From contig CP073341.1 of assembly GCA_018141785.1 (NCBI GenBank), forward strand, positions 2,341,422 to 2,405,421: DNA of 64,000 nucleotides, read 5' to 3'. Position 1 is the first letter of the stretch. Each line of letters begins with the position of its first letter. Both the position numbers and the translations under genes were made by a program. This document shows, one piece after another, positions 51,767 to 61,000 of this stretch. This stretch comes from Candidatus Paraprochloron terpiosi LD05. Its GTDB lineage: Bacteria; Cyanobacteriota; Cyanobacteriia; Cyanobacteriales; Prochloraceae. The notes under the pieces were generated by a model. That model ran no database searches, was not told the origin of the DNA, and saw only the letters and a program-made list of their open reading frames with translations.

Positions 51767-53479
51767 ATGTCAAACTTGAAAATAATTTTAATTTTCACGA
51801 TTAGCCTGATTCCTTTCTCAATACCTTGCCATGCTCAAACAAGTCGGCCACCAGATACAAGTCCACCACCAGTAAGACCAACTCCCAAACCTGTTCTAGA
51901 ACCCCAAAGATTACCGCCGCTGGAAGATATACTGCCTAGGATAGAAACTGACGAAAATAGACTACTATTCCCCGGAGAAGAATTTACAGGCACAATTACT
52001 GTCTCCAAATTTAACATAGTCGGTAGTACGATTTTTAGTCGGCAAGAATTAGAAGCAGTACTCGCACCATATATAGGAAAGCCTCTCTCTTTTGCCGAAC
52101 TGCTCCAAGCTGCTGATGCACTTACTAAATTATATGTCCGTCAAGGATACATTACTTCTGGAGCTTTCATTCCGCCCCAAGCTTTGGAAAATGGGGTAGT
52201 TTTAATTCAAATTATCGAAGGGTCGGTGGACGAGATCCAGGTTACAGGTTTGAAACAACTCAATCCTAGCTATATCCGCAGTCGGCTCCAAACCGCTATT
52301 GCATCACCTCTGAATCAAGATAAACTGCTAGACGCTTTACAACTGCTGCAATTAGATCCTTTAATTCAAAATTTATCGGTAGAACTGAGAGCCCGAAGAC
52401 GTCGGGGAATCAGTATTTTAGAAGTCAAGGTAATAGAAGCGGACCCTCCTGCGGTACAACTGACTACAGATAATCAGCGATCGCCCAGTGTTGGTAGCGT
52501 CCGCCGCAAAATTGAGTTTACTTTCCATAACCCTTTAGGTGTTGGCGATCGCTTGCAAGTGGGCTACATTAATACCGAAGGCAGCAACTCTCTCGATAAC
52601 CTCAGGTATACTATTCCCATCAACCCTCGCAACGGTACTCTCAGTTTCGGTCACACTCACACCATCCGCGAAATTGTTGAAGAACCTTTCGATTTACTCC
52701 AAATTGAGTCAAAAACTCTCAACTATGAAATTACCTACCGTCAACCCATATTGCGATTTCCTAATGAAGAGTTTGCCCTCGGTTTGACTGCTTCTGTTCA
52801 GGACTCGAAAACAACCTTTTTAGAAGGAGTTCCTTTCCCTAGTGGGGCTGACGGCAATGGGAATACAAAAATTTCTGCCCTGCGCTTTTTTCAAGAATAC
52901 AGTATACGGAATAGTAAACAAGTATTTGCCCTGCGCTCTGAATTCAGTTTAGGGGTTGATGCTTTTGGTGCTAGCCTCAATTCAGGAGATACTCCTGATA
53001 GCGATTTCTTGGCTTGGCGAGGACAAGGTCAATATTTGCGTCTCTTGAGTGAGGAAGGTATAACCTTATTAGTCCGGACTGACATACAACTAGCGAATGA
53101 AGCTTTAGTTCCCTTAGAACAGTTTAGCGTTGGCGGACAACTGAGCGTGAGGGGCTATCGTCAAGATACTTTGTTGGCGGATAATGGGGTATTTGCTTCT
53201 GCTGAAATTCGCTTTCCGATTCTGCGCATTCCTGACTGGGACAGTACGCTTATACTCAGTCTCTTTTTCGACTTCGGTACGGTTTTCAATAGTAGAGGTT
53301 CTGACATAGAAAGAGATGAAAGTACTATTTACTCTGTGGGTTTGGGTTTGCGCTTTAACATCGGTGAGAATTTTAATGCTAGAGTGGATTATGGCATTCC
53401 TTTGGTGAATGTCAACAAAATTGGGGATACTTTACAAGAAAATGGTTTCTATTTTGAGGTCCAATATAAACCGTTTTAG
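51767..53479 (+). CDS. ShlB/FhaC/HecB-type outer-membrane secretion protein (TpsB)
   Basis: 570 aa: signal peptide (KIILIFTISLIPFSIPCHAQ), proline-rich linker, a ShlB-type POTRA (FNIVGSTIFSRQELEAVLAP, GYITSGAFIPPQALENGVVL), a second POTRA (VTGLKQLNPSYIRSRLQTAI) and a C-terminal Omp85-type barrel (QFSVGGQLSVRGYRQDTLLA with the VRGY motif, SLFFDFGTVFN). These export large TpsA proteins in two-partner secretion; no TpsA gene is in the window. It is convergent with leuC with no gap. Confidence 0.92.
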   Translation: MSNLKIILIFTISLIPFSIPCHAQTSRPPDTSPPPVRPTPKPVLEPQRLPPLEDILPRIETDENRLLFPGEEFTGTITVSKFNIVGSTIFSRQELEAVLAPYIGKPLSFAELLQAADALTKLYVRQGYITSGAFIPPQALENGVVLIQIIEGSVDEIQVTGLKQLNPSYIRSRLQTAIASPLNQDKLLDALQLLQLDPLIQNLSVELRARRRRGISILEVKVIEADPPAVQLTTDNQRSPSVGSVRRKIEFTFHNPLGVGDRLQVGYINTEGSNSLDNLRYTIPINPRNGTLSFGHTHTIREIVEEPFDLLQIESKTLNYEITYRQPILRFPNEEFALGLTASVQDSKTTFLEGVPFPSGADGNGNTKISALRFFQEYSIRNSKQVFALRSEFSLGVDAFGASLNSGDTPDSDFLAWRGQGQYLRLLSEEGITLLVRTDIQLANEALVPLEQFSVGGQLSVRGYRQDTLLADNGVFASAEIRFPILRIPDWDSTLILSLFFDFGTVFNSRGSDIERDESTIYSVGLGLRFNIGENFNARVDYGIPLVNVNKIGDTLQENGFYFEVQYKPF

Positions 53480-54799
53480 TTAAAGAAATTCTCGTGGATC
53501 GGTTACATAACCAGTAAGAGCAGAAGCGGCAGCAGTATAGGGGGAGGCGAGATAAATCTGGGACTGCTTATCTCCCATACGTCCGGGAAAATTGCGATTG
53601 GTGGTGGAAACACAAATTTCTGGTTCGTTCATGCGCCCAAAAGTATCCTTGGGACCACCCAAACAAGCAGCACAGGAGGGAGCTGCGGGTTCAATACAAC
53701 CGCTCTGAGAGAAAATCTGGGCGAGGGTTTGGTCTTCGTACTTAATGGTAAATAGGTCTTGGTAAACTTTTTGGGTCGCGGGGACAAGATAAGTAGGAAC
53801 TTTCACCTGCTGACCTTTCAGAATGCGGGCAGCATTGAGAAAGTCGGTAGTTTTGCCCCCGGTACAGGAACCGATATAGACCCGGTCTATTTTTACATTG
53901 CCACACTCCCGTGCTAAGGCGCGGTTATCGGGAGAATGGGGTTGAGCCACTACTGGTTCTAATTGAGAGACGTCGTAGGGGCGGTCGCTATAAAATTGAG
54001 CATCGTCGTCATTATAAACTGGCTCGAAAGGCTTGTTGGTGCGGGAGCGGACGTACTCAAAGGTGGTTGCATCGGGAGCGATGACTCCATTTTTGCCACC
54101 AGCTTCAATTACCATATTACAAAGGGTCATGCGCTCTTCCATGGTCATTTTGGACACTGCTTCCCCTGCAAATTCCATGGTCCGGTAGGTAGCTCCAGCA
54201 ACGGTTATGTCACCAATAATTTGGAGGATTAAGTCTTTAGCGAGGATGTAATTGGGCATTTCTCCATCCAAGACAAAGCGCATGGTTGGAGGTACTTTTA
54301 TTAACAGTTTTCCTGTACCCATAATAAAACCGGCATCTGTGTTGCCGATACCTGTGGCAAACTGACCAAAGGCACCTGCATTACAGGTATGGGAGTCTGT
54401 CCCGAACAGCACTTCTCCGGGACGAACGTGACCTTCTTGGGCCAGGGCAAGGTGACATACTCCTTTATAATCTGGATTAGCTTTAAAATTTGCCCTATCT
54501 GTAATGTCATAAAAGTATTCAATTCCTTGTTCCGTGGCAAAGTCCCGGAGGATGTCTACATTGCGGTTGGCCCGTCGGTCTTCTGTAAAAATGTAATGGT
54601 CAGGTATTAATACTATTTTTTTTGCATCCCAAACTTGTGCATCATCCCCAAATTCCCGTTTGAAGACCCCTATGGTACCAGGACCGCAAACGTCGTGGGT
54701 CATGAGTACATCTACGTTCACCCAAACATTTTCCCCAGGTTCCACCTGTGTACGACCTGCTGCGCGAGCGACAATTTTTTCCGTGAGGGTCATTCCCAT
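53480..54799 (-). CDS. leuC: 3-isopropylmalate dehydratase large subunit family
   Basis: 439 aa aconitase-fold enzyme: TLTEKIVARAAGRTQVEPGE, MTHDVCGPGTIGVFKREFGD, VLFGTDSHTCNAGAFGQFAT, IDRVYIGSCTGGKTTDFLNA and GCIEPAAPSCAACLGG, giving the three cluster cysteines (SCT and CAAC). It isomerises 2- to 3-isopropylmalate in leucine synthesis with LeuD (not here). The short length fits the LeuC2/HACN-like branch, so a homoaconitase-like role is not excluded. Confidence 0.88.
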   Translation of the reverse strand: MGMTLTEKIVARAAGRTQVEPGENVWVNVDVLMTHDVCGPGTIGVFKREFGDDAQVWDAKKIVLIPDHYIFTEDRRANRNVDILRDFATEQGIEYFYDITDRANFKANPDYKGVCHLALAQEGHVRPGEVLFGTDSHTCNAGAFGQFATGIGNTDAGFIMGTGKLLIKVPPTMRFVLDGEMPNYILAKDLILQIIGDITVAGATYRTMEFAGEAVSKMTMEERMTLCNMVIEAGGKNGVIAPDATTFEYVRSRTNKPFEPVYNDDDAQFYSDRPYDVSQLEPVVAQPHSPDNRALARECGNVKIDRVYIGSCTGGKTTDFLNAARILKGQQVKVPTYLVPATQKVYQDLFTIKYEDQTLAQIFSQSGCIEPAAPSCAACLGGPKDTFGRMNEPEICVSTTNRNFPGRMGDKQSQIYLASPYTAAASALTGYVTDPREFL

Positions 54800-54958
54800 A
54801 TTCTATTCTTTGTTTGTTATTAGTTGTATTTATTTTATTATAGATCCACCTAAAGGCGGCAAGGGGGCGGACGGCTGTACCCCCGCCATCCGCGATGCCG
54901 GGGGTCAGCGTCCGGGGAATTGCCGCAAAAAAAACAATTGAGCGGCAGCGAATCATCA

Positions 54959-56251
54959 TTACGAGAACTGGTATTCATAGCCATCAGCTCTATGAATTGC
55001 CTGTAAATATTTTGGATGAACATCAAATTTTTTCCTCCCGTTTGATGGTTGCAAAACAAAACTAGGACGATGTCTAATAGCAATGCGTCCAATATAATTT
55101 CCGGCAAATTTACCTCTAGGCACAAAAGCTTTGACAATATCCCCGGTCCGAAATCCCTGGAAAAATTTAGCCCTGTTAGCATGAGCTATTGGGAATCCAA
55201 ATTTATCTGTACGACAGCGTTGCCTAGTTCCATGCCCCTTACAAGCTATTAATAAAGGCTGGTTTATTTTGAACACCAAAGAGTCGGGAGTTTGACCAAC
55301 ACAACTAGCATCTTGCCAATGAGATTTAGGAACTCCCAAACGCTTCCTATTAAACTTAGTTAATCCTCGCGGTGGTGGCCACAGGCAATCCCAACCCCTT
55401 TAGGCAGTTCAATAAAGCCCATCGGGTAGAATTGACGGCAGCGGCATCTTTCAATGGCATTTTAGCTTGTTTCAAAATACGCTTTAACAGGTCTGGTTCT
55501 TCTTTAATAAAATCTTGAATATCTTGATTACCTTTGGACTGATTGCAATCATGACAAGCAAGAGTTAGATTAGAAACTCTGTCAGAACCTCCCTTAGATT
55601 TTGGCTGAATATGCTCTACCTCTAAAGGTGTACCTTTTGCGCTGCAATACTGACAAGTTCGATTAAATTTAGTCAACAGATATTCCCTTACTTCCCAGCC
55701 ATAGAGCGTTCCATATTGGTACTCTGCACCTGAAATCTCTGGGTTTTCTTGTTTCTGTAAATCGAATCTAACCAACTCCATGGCGATTGATTCAATTGGG
55801 GCCAATTTAATTAGCCGTTTCACCCAAGTTAGAGTGGTATCAACCCGATGCTGCAAACTGGGAGCTAGCCAACCTTCTTTACGCTTACGATTCAAGAATC
55901 TAGGCTTACGATAGAGAGTTTGGCGACTTCTGCGCCCTCGTCAATTTATTAACCAAATTGTCGCCTAGAAGTCAAATTTTTGCTGATAACTTGTCCTCTA
56001 TGAGTTAATTCAGCCCCCAAAATTACCTGATTAGATTGCACCAAAGCTATACCCGTAGTTTGACTCCCAGGGTCTAACTTAATTTTAATTGGTTCCGCTG
56101 TCTGACGTACTTCCTCCTTGAAGATAATAGTGAATGGATAACGCCTAAAAACTGCTGCTTTTTTCTCTTTTAATAACAACCTAGCTTTCGCAGGGTGGAT
56201 TGCTGATAGTGGCTGTTTATCTGGATTAAGAACGAACACGAAGTTTGGCAT
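54959..56251 (-). pseudogene. iscB: IscB RNA-guided nuclease, broken by two frameshifts
   Basis: From ATG 56251: PLMP domain MPNFVFVLNPDKQPLSAIHP, AKARLLLKEKKAAVFRRYPF; RuvC-I IKLDPGSQTTGIALVQSN; bridge helix LTSRRQ. After a frame change near 55930: SRQTLYRKPRFLNRKRKEGW, RuvC-II IAMELVRFDLQKQ, HNH CQYCSAKGTPLEVEHIQPKS and CHDCNQSKGN. After a second change near 55365: LTKFNRKRLGVPKSHWQDAS (RuvC-III His/Asp) and the C-terminal target-interaction part with GKFAGNYIGRIAIRHRPSFV. All catalytic residues are still present, so the damage is recent. IscB is the ancestor of Cas9 and uses an omega-RNA from the region just upstream. Confidence 0.9.
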
Positions 56252-56530
56252 TTGAAACCTCCCTGACGGGGTAAAGTTGGCCTCGGCAATGTTATTTAAC
56301 CTTGTTAGGTACAACTCACTGGCTTAACTCGTTAGACCTGTTTAAAGCTGTACGAAAGAGCTAAGAACTGGCACGCATTCTTAGGTTTCATGAGTTAAAT
56401 AACGTAGTTCTCTGAGGAACTTAGCCTGGTCAAGTTAGAGCTTTTGCAAGCTCCCGCTATAGTCTTACGGACTTAGCGGCGAGTTCTTGACTGCGCAAAT
56501 CAGCGCTATGGGCTAATAAGCAAAAAAAAA
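56252..56530 (-). ncRNA. HEARO / omega-RNA region of the IscB element
   Basis: About 280 bases upstream of iscB on the same strand, with several hairpins (e.g. ACTCGCCGCTAAGTCCGTAA; GAGCTTGCAAAAGCTC) and the end GCCGAGGCCAACTTTACCCC, then GTCAGGGAGGT before the start codon. Its position and structured nature match HEARO (HNH endonuclease-associated RNA and ORF), the guide RNA of IscB. The 5' border near 56530 follows an A9 run and is approximate. Confidence 0.65.
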
Positions 56531-56570
56531 GCACTTTATGAGTAGACTAGACCAAATGGACACACTTATA

Positions 56571-56819
56571 TTAGACTAATATGGGTAATTCATGCAGAAT
56601 TTGAAAATTATTAGTTTTTTGGTATGGCTGGTAGCGCTCTGTTTCCAGGGCCCAATCTATATAGCCACGCATCCAGGAACGGAGACCTAAGACATAGTGT
56701 TGCAGTTTCGGGTCTGTTACAGAGTCGAAAGAAGGACGACGGGACTCTAAATCCATGAATTTTCGCACCTCTTCATTGCAAAGTTCAGCAGCGCGATTAA
56801 TTGCCTCTTGCAGGGTCAA
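56571..56819 (-). pseudogene. Terpene synthase family, C-terminal fragment
   Basis: 82 codons: EAINRAAELCNEEVRKFMDL, SVTDPKLQHYVLGLRSWMRG, YIDWALETERYQ. This matches the last helices of bacterial class I terpene synthases (pattern LxNLCNxEVxxF...YVxGLRxWIxGNxDWSxETxRY). The catalytic DDxxD and NSE parts are missing upstream, so it is a truncated gene next to the IscB element. Confidence 0.62.
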
Positions 56820-57051
56820 CTGATGTTCCTGTTGAAGGTATGCCTAGACTCAGCAGTACTAAAGTAATGATGTTTTTGATTAATCGCCAAGAACTGGGTA
56901 ATTTTTTCTTCATGATAAAGATCGCCTTGTGCGATGTTCTCGGTTAATTATCTGGAACCTAAATTCCAATATTTAAGTTACATTTGGGCAATTTTTTCAT
57001 CAGCCGAAATATAAACTGATGCTTGGTTACAGGGTAAAAACTTAAGGAAGT

Positions 57052-57456
57052 CTACAGGGAAAAGGGTAAGGTGGAAAGGAAATCGATATAATTAGCGAGA
57101 ATGTTTCGGGCTTCATCCAAACCAATATTTTGCAAACCAGCTACCCGATCGCCTTTTAGGGATATATAAGTTCCCGTGCCCTGGGTAAAGGACTCTGGAT
57201 AATACTGATACTTATGACGAGAATCCAAGATGAAGCGATCGCCTTCGTGAAGGTTGAAGTCTTTTATTAAAGTGAAATTGCCTTTCCTACCGTTGAAGGT
57301 CTTTATTATGTTACCGTTGTGGTTCACTACGAAATCGAAGTCGAAGGAGTGAAAATTTCCAATAAACTTATCTGCACCTGCACCACCTAGGAGGGTGTCG
57401 TTCCCCTTATAACCATCAAGGTAGTCGTTGCCGGAATCACCATTGAGGGTGTCGTT
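57052..57456 (-). pseudogene. RTX calcium-binding protein, C-terminal fragment
   Basis: Open frame reading NNDTLNGDSGNDYLDGYKGN, DTLLGGAGADKFIGNFHSFD, then VNHNGNIIKTFNGRKGNFTL, IKDFNLHEGDRFIL and DEARNILANYIDFLSTLPFS. RTX nonapeptides followed by the usual DF...GD secretion-signal end. No start: upstream is a T-rich run and a stop. With 16654-16902 it is the second RTX relic in the window. Confidence 0.75.
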
Positions 57457-57519
57457 GTTTTTAATGAAGAAATTTTTTTTTTATTCCATCTCCCCCACCA
57501 GCGTTAGGGGATCTTTTAG

Positions 57520-57945
57520 GTTGTTTTGGGTAAGGAGATAACTTTTAGTGACCGGAAGGCGATCGCTTTGTGGGATGTTTTCGGTCAATTATCTGTACCC
57601 GATGCCGTTGACTATAATTGTTTTGGCAAGGAAGAAATGTAAAATTTGTTACATTTAGCCATATTTCTGGCAACTGTAGGTTGGGTTGAGGAACGAAACC
57701 CAACAGCATCAATACCGAAGGCTGGGTAAGGAGATAACTTTTAGTGACCGGAAGGCGATCTCTCTGTTTTGGATGTTCTCTGTCAATTGTAACTGTTTTG
57801 GCCAGGAATAACTGTATATTATGTTACATTTGGGTAATTTTTTTCTCATGATAACCTCATCTGGGTTTTACCCGAAGGCGATCGCTCTGTGGGAGTGTCA
57901 ACTGTAACCTAAATGTGGCAAGGAAGAAATGTATAATGAGTTACC
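57520..57945. repeat. Degenerate tandem repeats, about three units
   Basis: Units begin near 57530, 57735 and 57870, each with a form of CCGGAAGGCGATCGCT, then TGTGGGA(TGTT), TCGGTCAATTAT, and GGCAAGGAAGAAATGTAAAA with TTACATT. A partial copy lies at 56925-56995. A GTTGGGTT repeat (57676-57705) is inserted in unit 1. No gene is seen in 57457-57981. Confidence 0.75.
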
Positions 57946-57981
57946 GGGCGACGTCCATGACGCCGCCCCTACACCAGAAAT

Positions 57982-58290
57982 CTACCATTTGAGCAGATTA
58001 AACTGCTCCATATCGATGGTGTTGCGGTTGCGGTAAATTGCTAAGATAATTGCCAAGCCCACTGCTGCTTCTGCTGCTGCAACAGTAATCACGAACACGG
58101 TAAATATCTGGCCCTTAATCTCTGCTGGGTCTGTGAAATTGGAAAATGCCATTAAATTCAGATTCACCGCATTTAGCAGTATTTCAATGGACATGAGCAC
58201 CCGCACTGCATTGCGACTGGTAATCAAACCGTAGATACCAATGCAGAAGAGGGCTGCGGCTAGTAATAAACAATATTGCAGTTGAATCAT
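57982..58290 (-). CDS. ndhE: NDH-1 subunit NdhE (NuoK-like)
   Basis: 102 aa with three membrane helices: [36 protein letters not shown] (with the conserved Glu), and [20 protein letters not shown]. It is part of the proton-pumping membrane arm of the thylakoid NDH-1 complex. Its ATG overlaps the ndhG stop by one base. Confidence 0.97.
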   Translation of the reverse strand: MIQLQYCLLLAAALFCIGIYGLITSRNAVRVLMSIEILLNAVNLNLMAFSNFTDPAEIKGQIFTVFVITVAAAEAAVGLAIILAIYRNRNTIDMEQFNLLKW

Positions 58291-58904
58291 TAATCCTCTT
58301 TGTTACTACTACCTACTGATGCTAATGTTCGGGGACGTTCGGGTAAAGTCAAAACTGGTGTTTCAGTTTCCGCTTTGGAGGACTTTTCGGGGATAAAATC
58401 CCTTCGGGCGAGAATAATGGCACCCACCATGGCTATTAAGAGCAGGATAGAAGCTAATTCAAAGGGCAGGAGAAAGTCGCTGAAGAAATGCTGGCCAATA
58501 GTGAGGACGGTATTGGCTATAGCTCCTGAAAGGTCTAAGGACCAGGGGGTTACTAACACCATGGTTCCCAAGAGGGCAAATAAACCGAAGCAGACTAAAG
58601 CAGTTGCTCCTTTCCTGCTCCAACTCCCAGAATTGACCGCAGGAAAGTCCTCCCGCTTGTTCACCAACATAATGGCGAATAAAATCAGCACGTTCACGGC
58701 ACCGACATAAATCAAAATTTGTGCCGCTGCTACAAAGTCGGCATTGAGCAGGATATAAATGCCGGAAATGCTGATAAATACCCCTCCTAAGAGAAAAGCA
58801 GAATAGACAATATTGCTCAGCAGCACTACACCTAAAGCTGCTCCCAGAGTCATAAGGGCTAGAATTGCAAATGAAACTAGTTGAACTCCTTGGGCTAAAT
58901 TCAT
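58290..58904 (-). CDS. ndhG: NDH-1 subunit NdhG (NuoJ-like)
   Basis: 204 aa with five membrane helices (e.g. [40 protein letters not shown]) and the conserved IYVGAVNVL. It overlaps ndhI by 4 bases (ATGA) and ndhE by one, a coupled operon. Confidence 0.96.
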   Translation of the reverse strand: MNLAQGVQLVSFAILALMTLGAALGVVLLSNIVYSAFLLGGVFISISGIYILLNADFVAAAQILIYVGAVNVLILFAIMLVNKREDFPAVNSGSWSRKGATALVCFGLFALLGTMVLVTPWSLDLSGAIANTVLTIGQHFFSDFLLPFELASILLLIAMVGAIILARRDFIPEKSSKAETETPVLTLPERPRTLASVGSSNKED

Positions 58905-59494
58905 GCTTTTTGATTCTCCTCAGCCTTGATAATTTCTTCTGGGCGCTTACCTGCTCTTTTACTGCCAGCAGCTAAGTCATGGGGCTCTAGAACTCCTTTG
59001 GGCAGATAGCCAAACTCTCGCAGTGGCTTCACCATGGGATCGTCGGTGACTTTGTAGGGTAGACGTCCAAGAGCTACGTTATCATAGTTGAGTTCGTGAC
59101 GATCGTAGGAAGCTAGTTCATATTCTTCCGTCATGGAGAGGCAATTGGTGGGACAATATTCCACACAATTGCCACAGAAGATACACACTCCAAAATCGAT
59201 GCTGTAGTGCTTCAGCTCTTTCTTTTTGGCTTCTTTATTAAATTCCCAATCCACTACGGGTAAGTTAATGGGACAAACGCGAACGCACACTTCACAGGAG
59301 ATGCATTTGTCAAACTCAAAGTGAATTCTGCCCCGAAAGCGTTCGGTGGGAATCAGTTTTTCGTAGGGATATTGTACTGTAACCGGTCGGCGACGCATAT
59401 GGTCGAAGGTAACAGATAATCCCTGACCAATGTATTTGGCAGCCAGGAAGCTTTCTTGAGCGTAATCGCTAACTTGTTTGAGAATTTTGAACAT
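58901..59494 (-). CDS. ndhI: NDH-1 subunit NdhI (two 4Fe-4S clusters)
   Basis: 197 aa with two ferredoxin motifs, [12 protein letters not shown] and [12 protein letters not shown], which carry the clusters passing electrons into NDH-1. The N-terminal amphipathic segment [20 protein letters not shown] binds the membrane arm. The C-terminal extension ([15 protein letters not shown]) is typical of cyanobacteria. Confidence 0.97.
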   Translation of the reverse strand: MFKILKQVSDYAQESFLAAKYIGQGLSVTFDHMRRRPVTVQYPYEKLIPTERFRGRIHFEFDKCISCEVCVRVCPINLPVVDWEFNKEAKKKELKHYSIDFGVCIFCGNCVEYCPTNCLSMTEEYELASYDRHELNYDNVALGRLPYKVTDDPMVKPLREFGYLPKGVLEPHDLAAGSKRAGKRPEEIIKAEENQKA

Positions 59495-59550
59495 AGATAA
59501 GAGAAGAGATTAGGGGTGCCTCTGTAATTCATAGGTTAACATAGGATGGA

Positions 59551-59700
59551 ACCGCAGAGACGCTCTTGACGCAGAGGAAGAGAAGAGAGAGGTCAAATAT
59601 TATGCATAACACAAACTAACTATTTTATAACTTAATTTTACTGGCTTGGTGGGCATTGCCCACCCTACGTGTCAAGGTACGTGTCAAGGTACGTGTTATA
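59551..59700. repeat. Repeats in the ndhA-ndhI gap
   Basis: An inverted CTCTGCG-family copy (59551-59585) and the direct repeat ACGTGTCAAGGT twice, then ACGTGTTATA (59669-59698). The ndhA-ndhI gap is 208 bases, long for this operon. Confidence 0.7.
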
Positions 59701-59702
59701 AA

Positions 59703-60821
59703 TTAGCCGCCAAAAGCAAAGGGAAAAGTTAGTTTGAGGGCTGCTGTTAGGAGGAGGTTCACCAGGGATACTGGGAGAAGGAACTTCCAGCCCAAATTTA
59801 GCAGTTGGTCGATGCGGACCCGGGGAACTGTCCAGCGCATGAGAATGGCCAGAAATACCAGTAAGTAAGCTTTTAGCACTGTCATTGTAATGCCAATGGC
59901 TGCGGCGATCGCCTGCAACCAGGGAGTAGTTTCCCCCACTCCTAGCAGTCCGGCTAACTTCTCTATGGGAATAGGTGACTCCCAGCCCCCTAAGTAGAGA
60001 ATGGCAAAAATCAGAGCGGAGAGCACCAGATTTACATAGGAACCGAGGTAAAATAAGGCAAATTTCATCCCGGAATATTCGGTTTGGTATCCGGCTACCA
60101 GTTCTTCTTCTGCTTCCGGTAGGTCGAAGGGCAAGCGTTCGCATTCAGCAAGAGCTGCGATCCAGAAGATAATAAAACCCACAGGCTGACGCCAAATGTT
60201 CCAGCCCAGAACTCCGTAACCTGACTGCTGTTGGACAATATCAATGGTGCTGAGGCTATTGGACATCATGACAATGGCCAGTACGGCAAAAGCTAGGGGT
60301 ATTTCGTAGCTAATAGACTGAGCAGCTGCCCTTAAACCTCCTAGGAGAGAGTATTTGTTGTTGGAGGCATAACCTGACATGAGCAAACCAATAGGAGTAA
60401 TGCTGGACAGGGCGATCCAGAGAAAGATGCCCACATTTAAATCCGTAATCACCAAGTTCTGTCCAAAGGGAACGATGAGGTAGGATAGAAATACGGGAAT
60501 GACTACCACAACTGGGCCTAGGGTAAATAGCCACCGATCTGATTTAGAGGAGAGGGTATCTTCTTTGAAAACTAGTTTCACACCATCTGCCACTGGTTGC
60601 AAGACTCCCAGGGGGCCTGCGTATTCCGGACCGATTCTTTGTTGAGCCGCAGCTGAGATTTTTCGTTCTAGCCAGACAACGACTAAAACCCCCACAGTGG
60701 CTGTAACCAGCATTAAAAACAATGGTAAAGGTATCCACAAGGCTTTGGCCACACCAGCTGGCAGTCCTATGTCCTTGAGGGTTTGGAGAAAATTTCCTTG
60801 TAAGTCAATTCCTGTGTTCAT
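59703..60821 (-). CDS. ndhA: NDH-1 subunit NdhA (NuoH-like)
   Basis: 372 aa from ATG 60821 ([20 protein letters not shown]; an earlier in-frame start at 60878 is less likely). Eight membrane helices, with the quinone-site loops [20 protein letters not shown] and [20 protein letters not shown]. It anchors the peripheral arm and forms part of the plastoquinone pocket. First gene of ndhA-I-G-E. Confidence 0.97.
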   Translation of the reverse strand: MNTGIDLQGNFLQTLKDIGLPAGVAKALWIPLPLFLMLVTATVGVLVVVWLERKISAAAQQRIGPEYAGPLGVLQPVADGVKLVFKEDTLSSKSDRWLFTLGPVVVVIPVFLSYLIVPFGQNLVITDLNVGIFLWIALSSITPIGLLMSGYASNNKYSLLGGLRAAAQSISYEIPLAFAVLAIVMMSNSLSTIDIVQQQSGYGVLGWNIWRQPVGFIIFWIAALAECERLPFDLPEAEEELVAGYQTEYSGMKFALFYLGSYVNLVLSALIFAILYLGGWESPIPIEKLAGLLGVGETTPWLQAIAAAIGITMTVLKAYLLVFLAILMRWTVPRVRIDQLLNLGWKFLLPVSLVNLLLTAALKLTFPFAFGG

Positions 60822-61000
60822 TTGCCATGCAAGATGTTTATTGGGCCTCTTTGAAGGAGCTAGTATAGCACGTACCATGTGTGCCCATTGTGCAGTAACC
60901 GTTAAGATACCTACAGACTTTCAATTAATTCTCAAGCTGTGGGAGCCAGCTTGACTACATATTATTATCCCTCCCACACAAACCTATATTATCCAATAAA

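Noticed and set aside
54850..55182. Minus-strand 110-aa ORF upstream of leuC
   Set aside because: It overlaps the IscB C-terminal part in another frame; the IscB motifs are the real coding signal.
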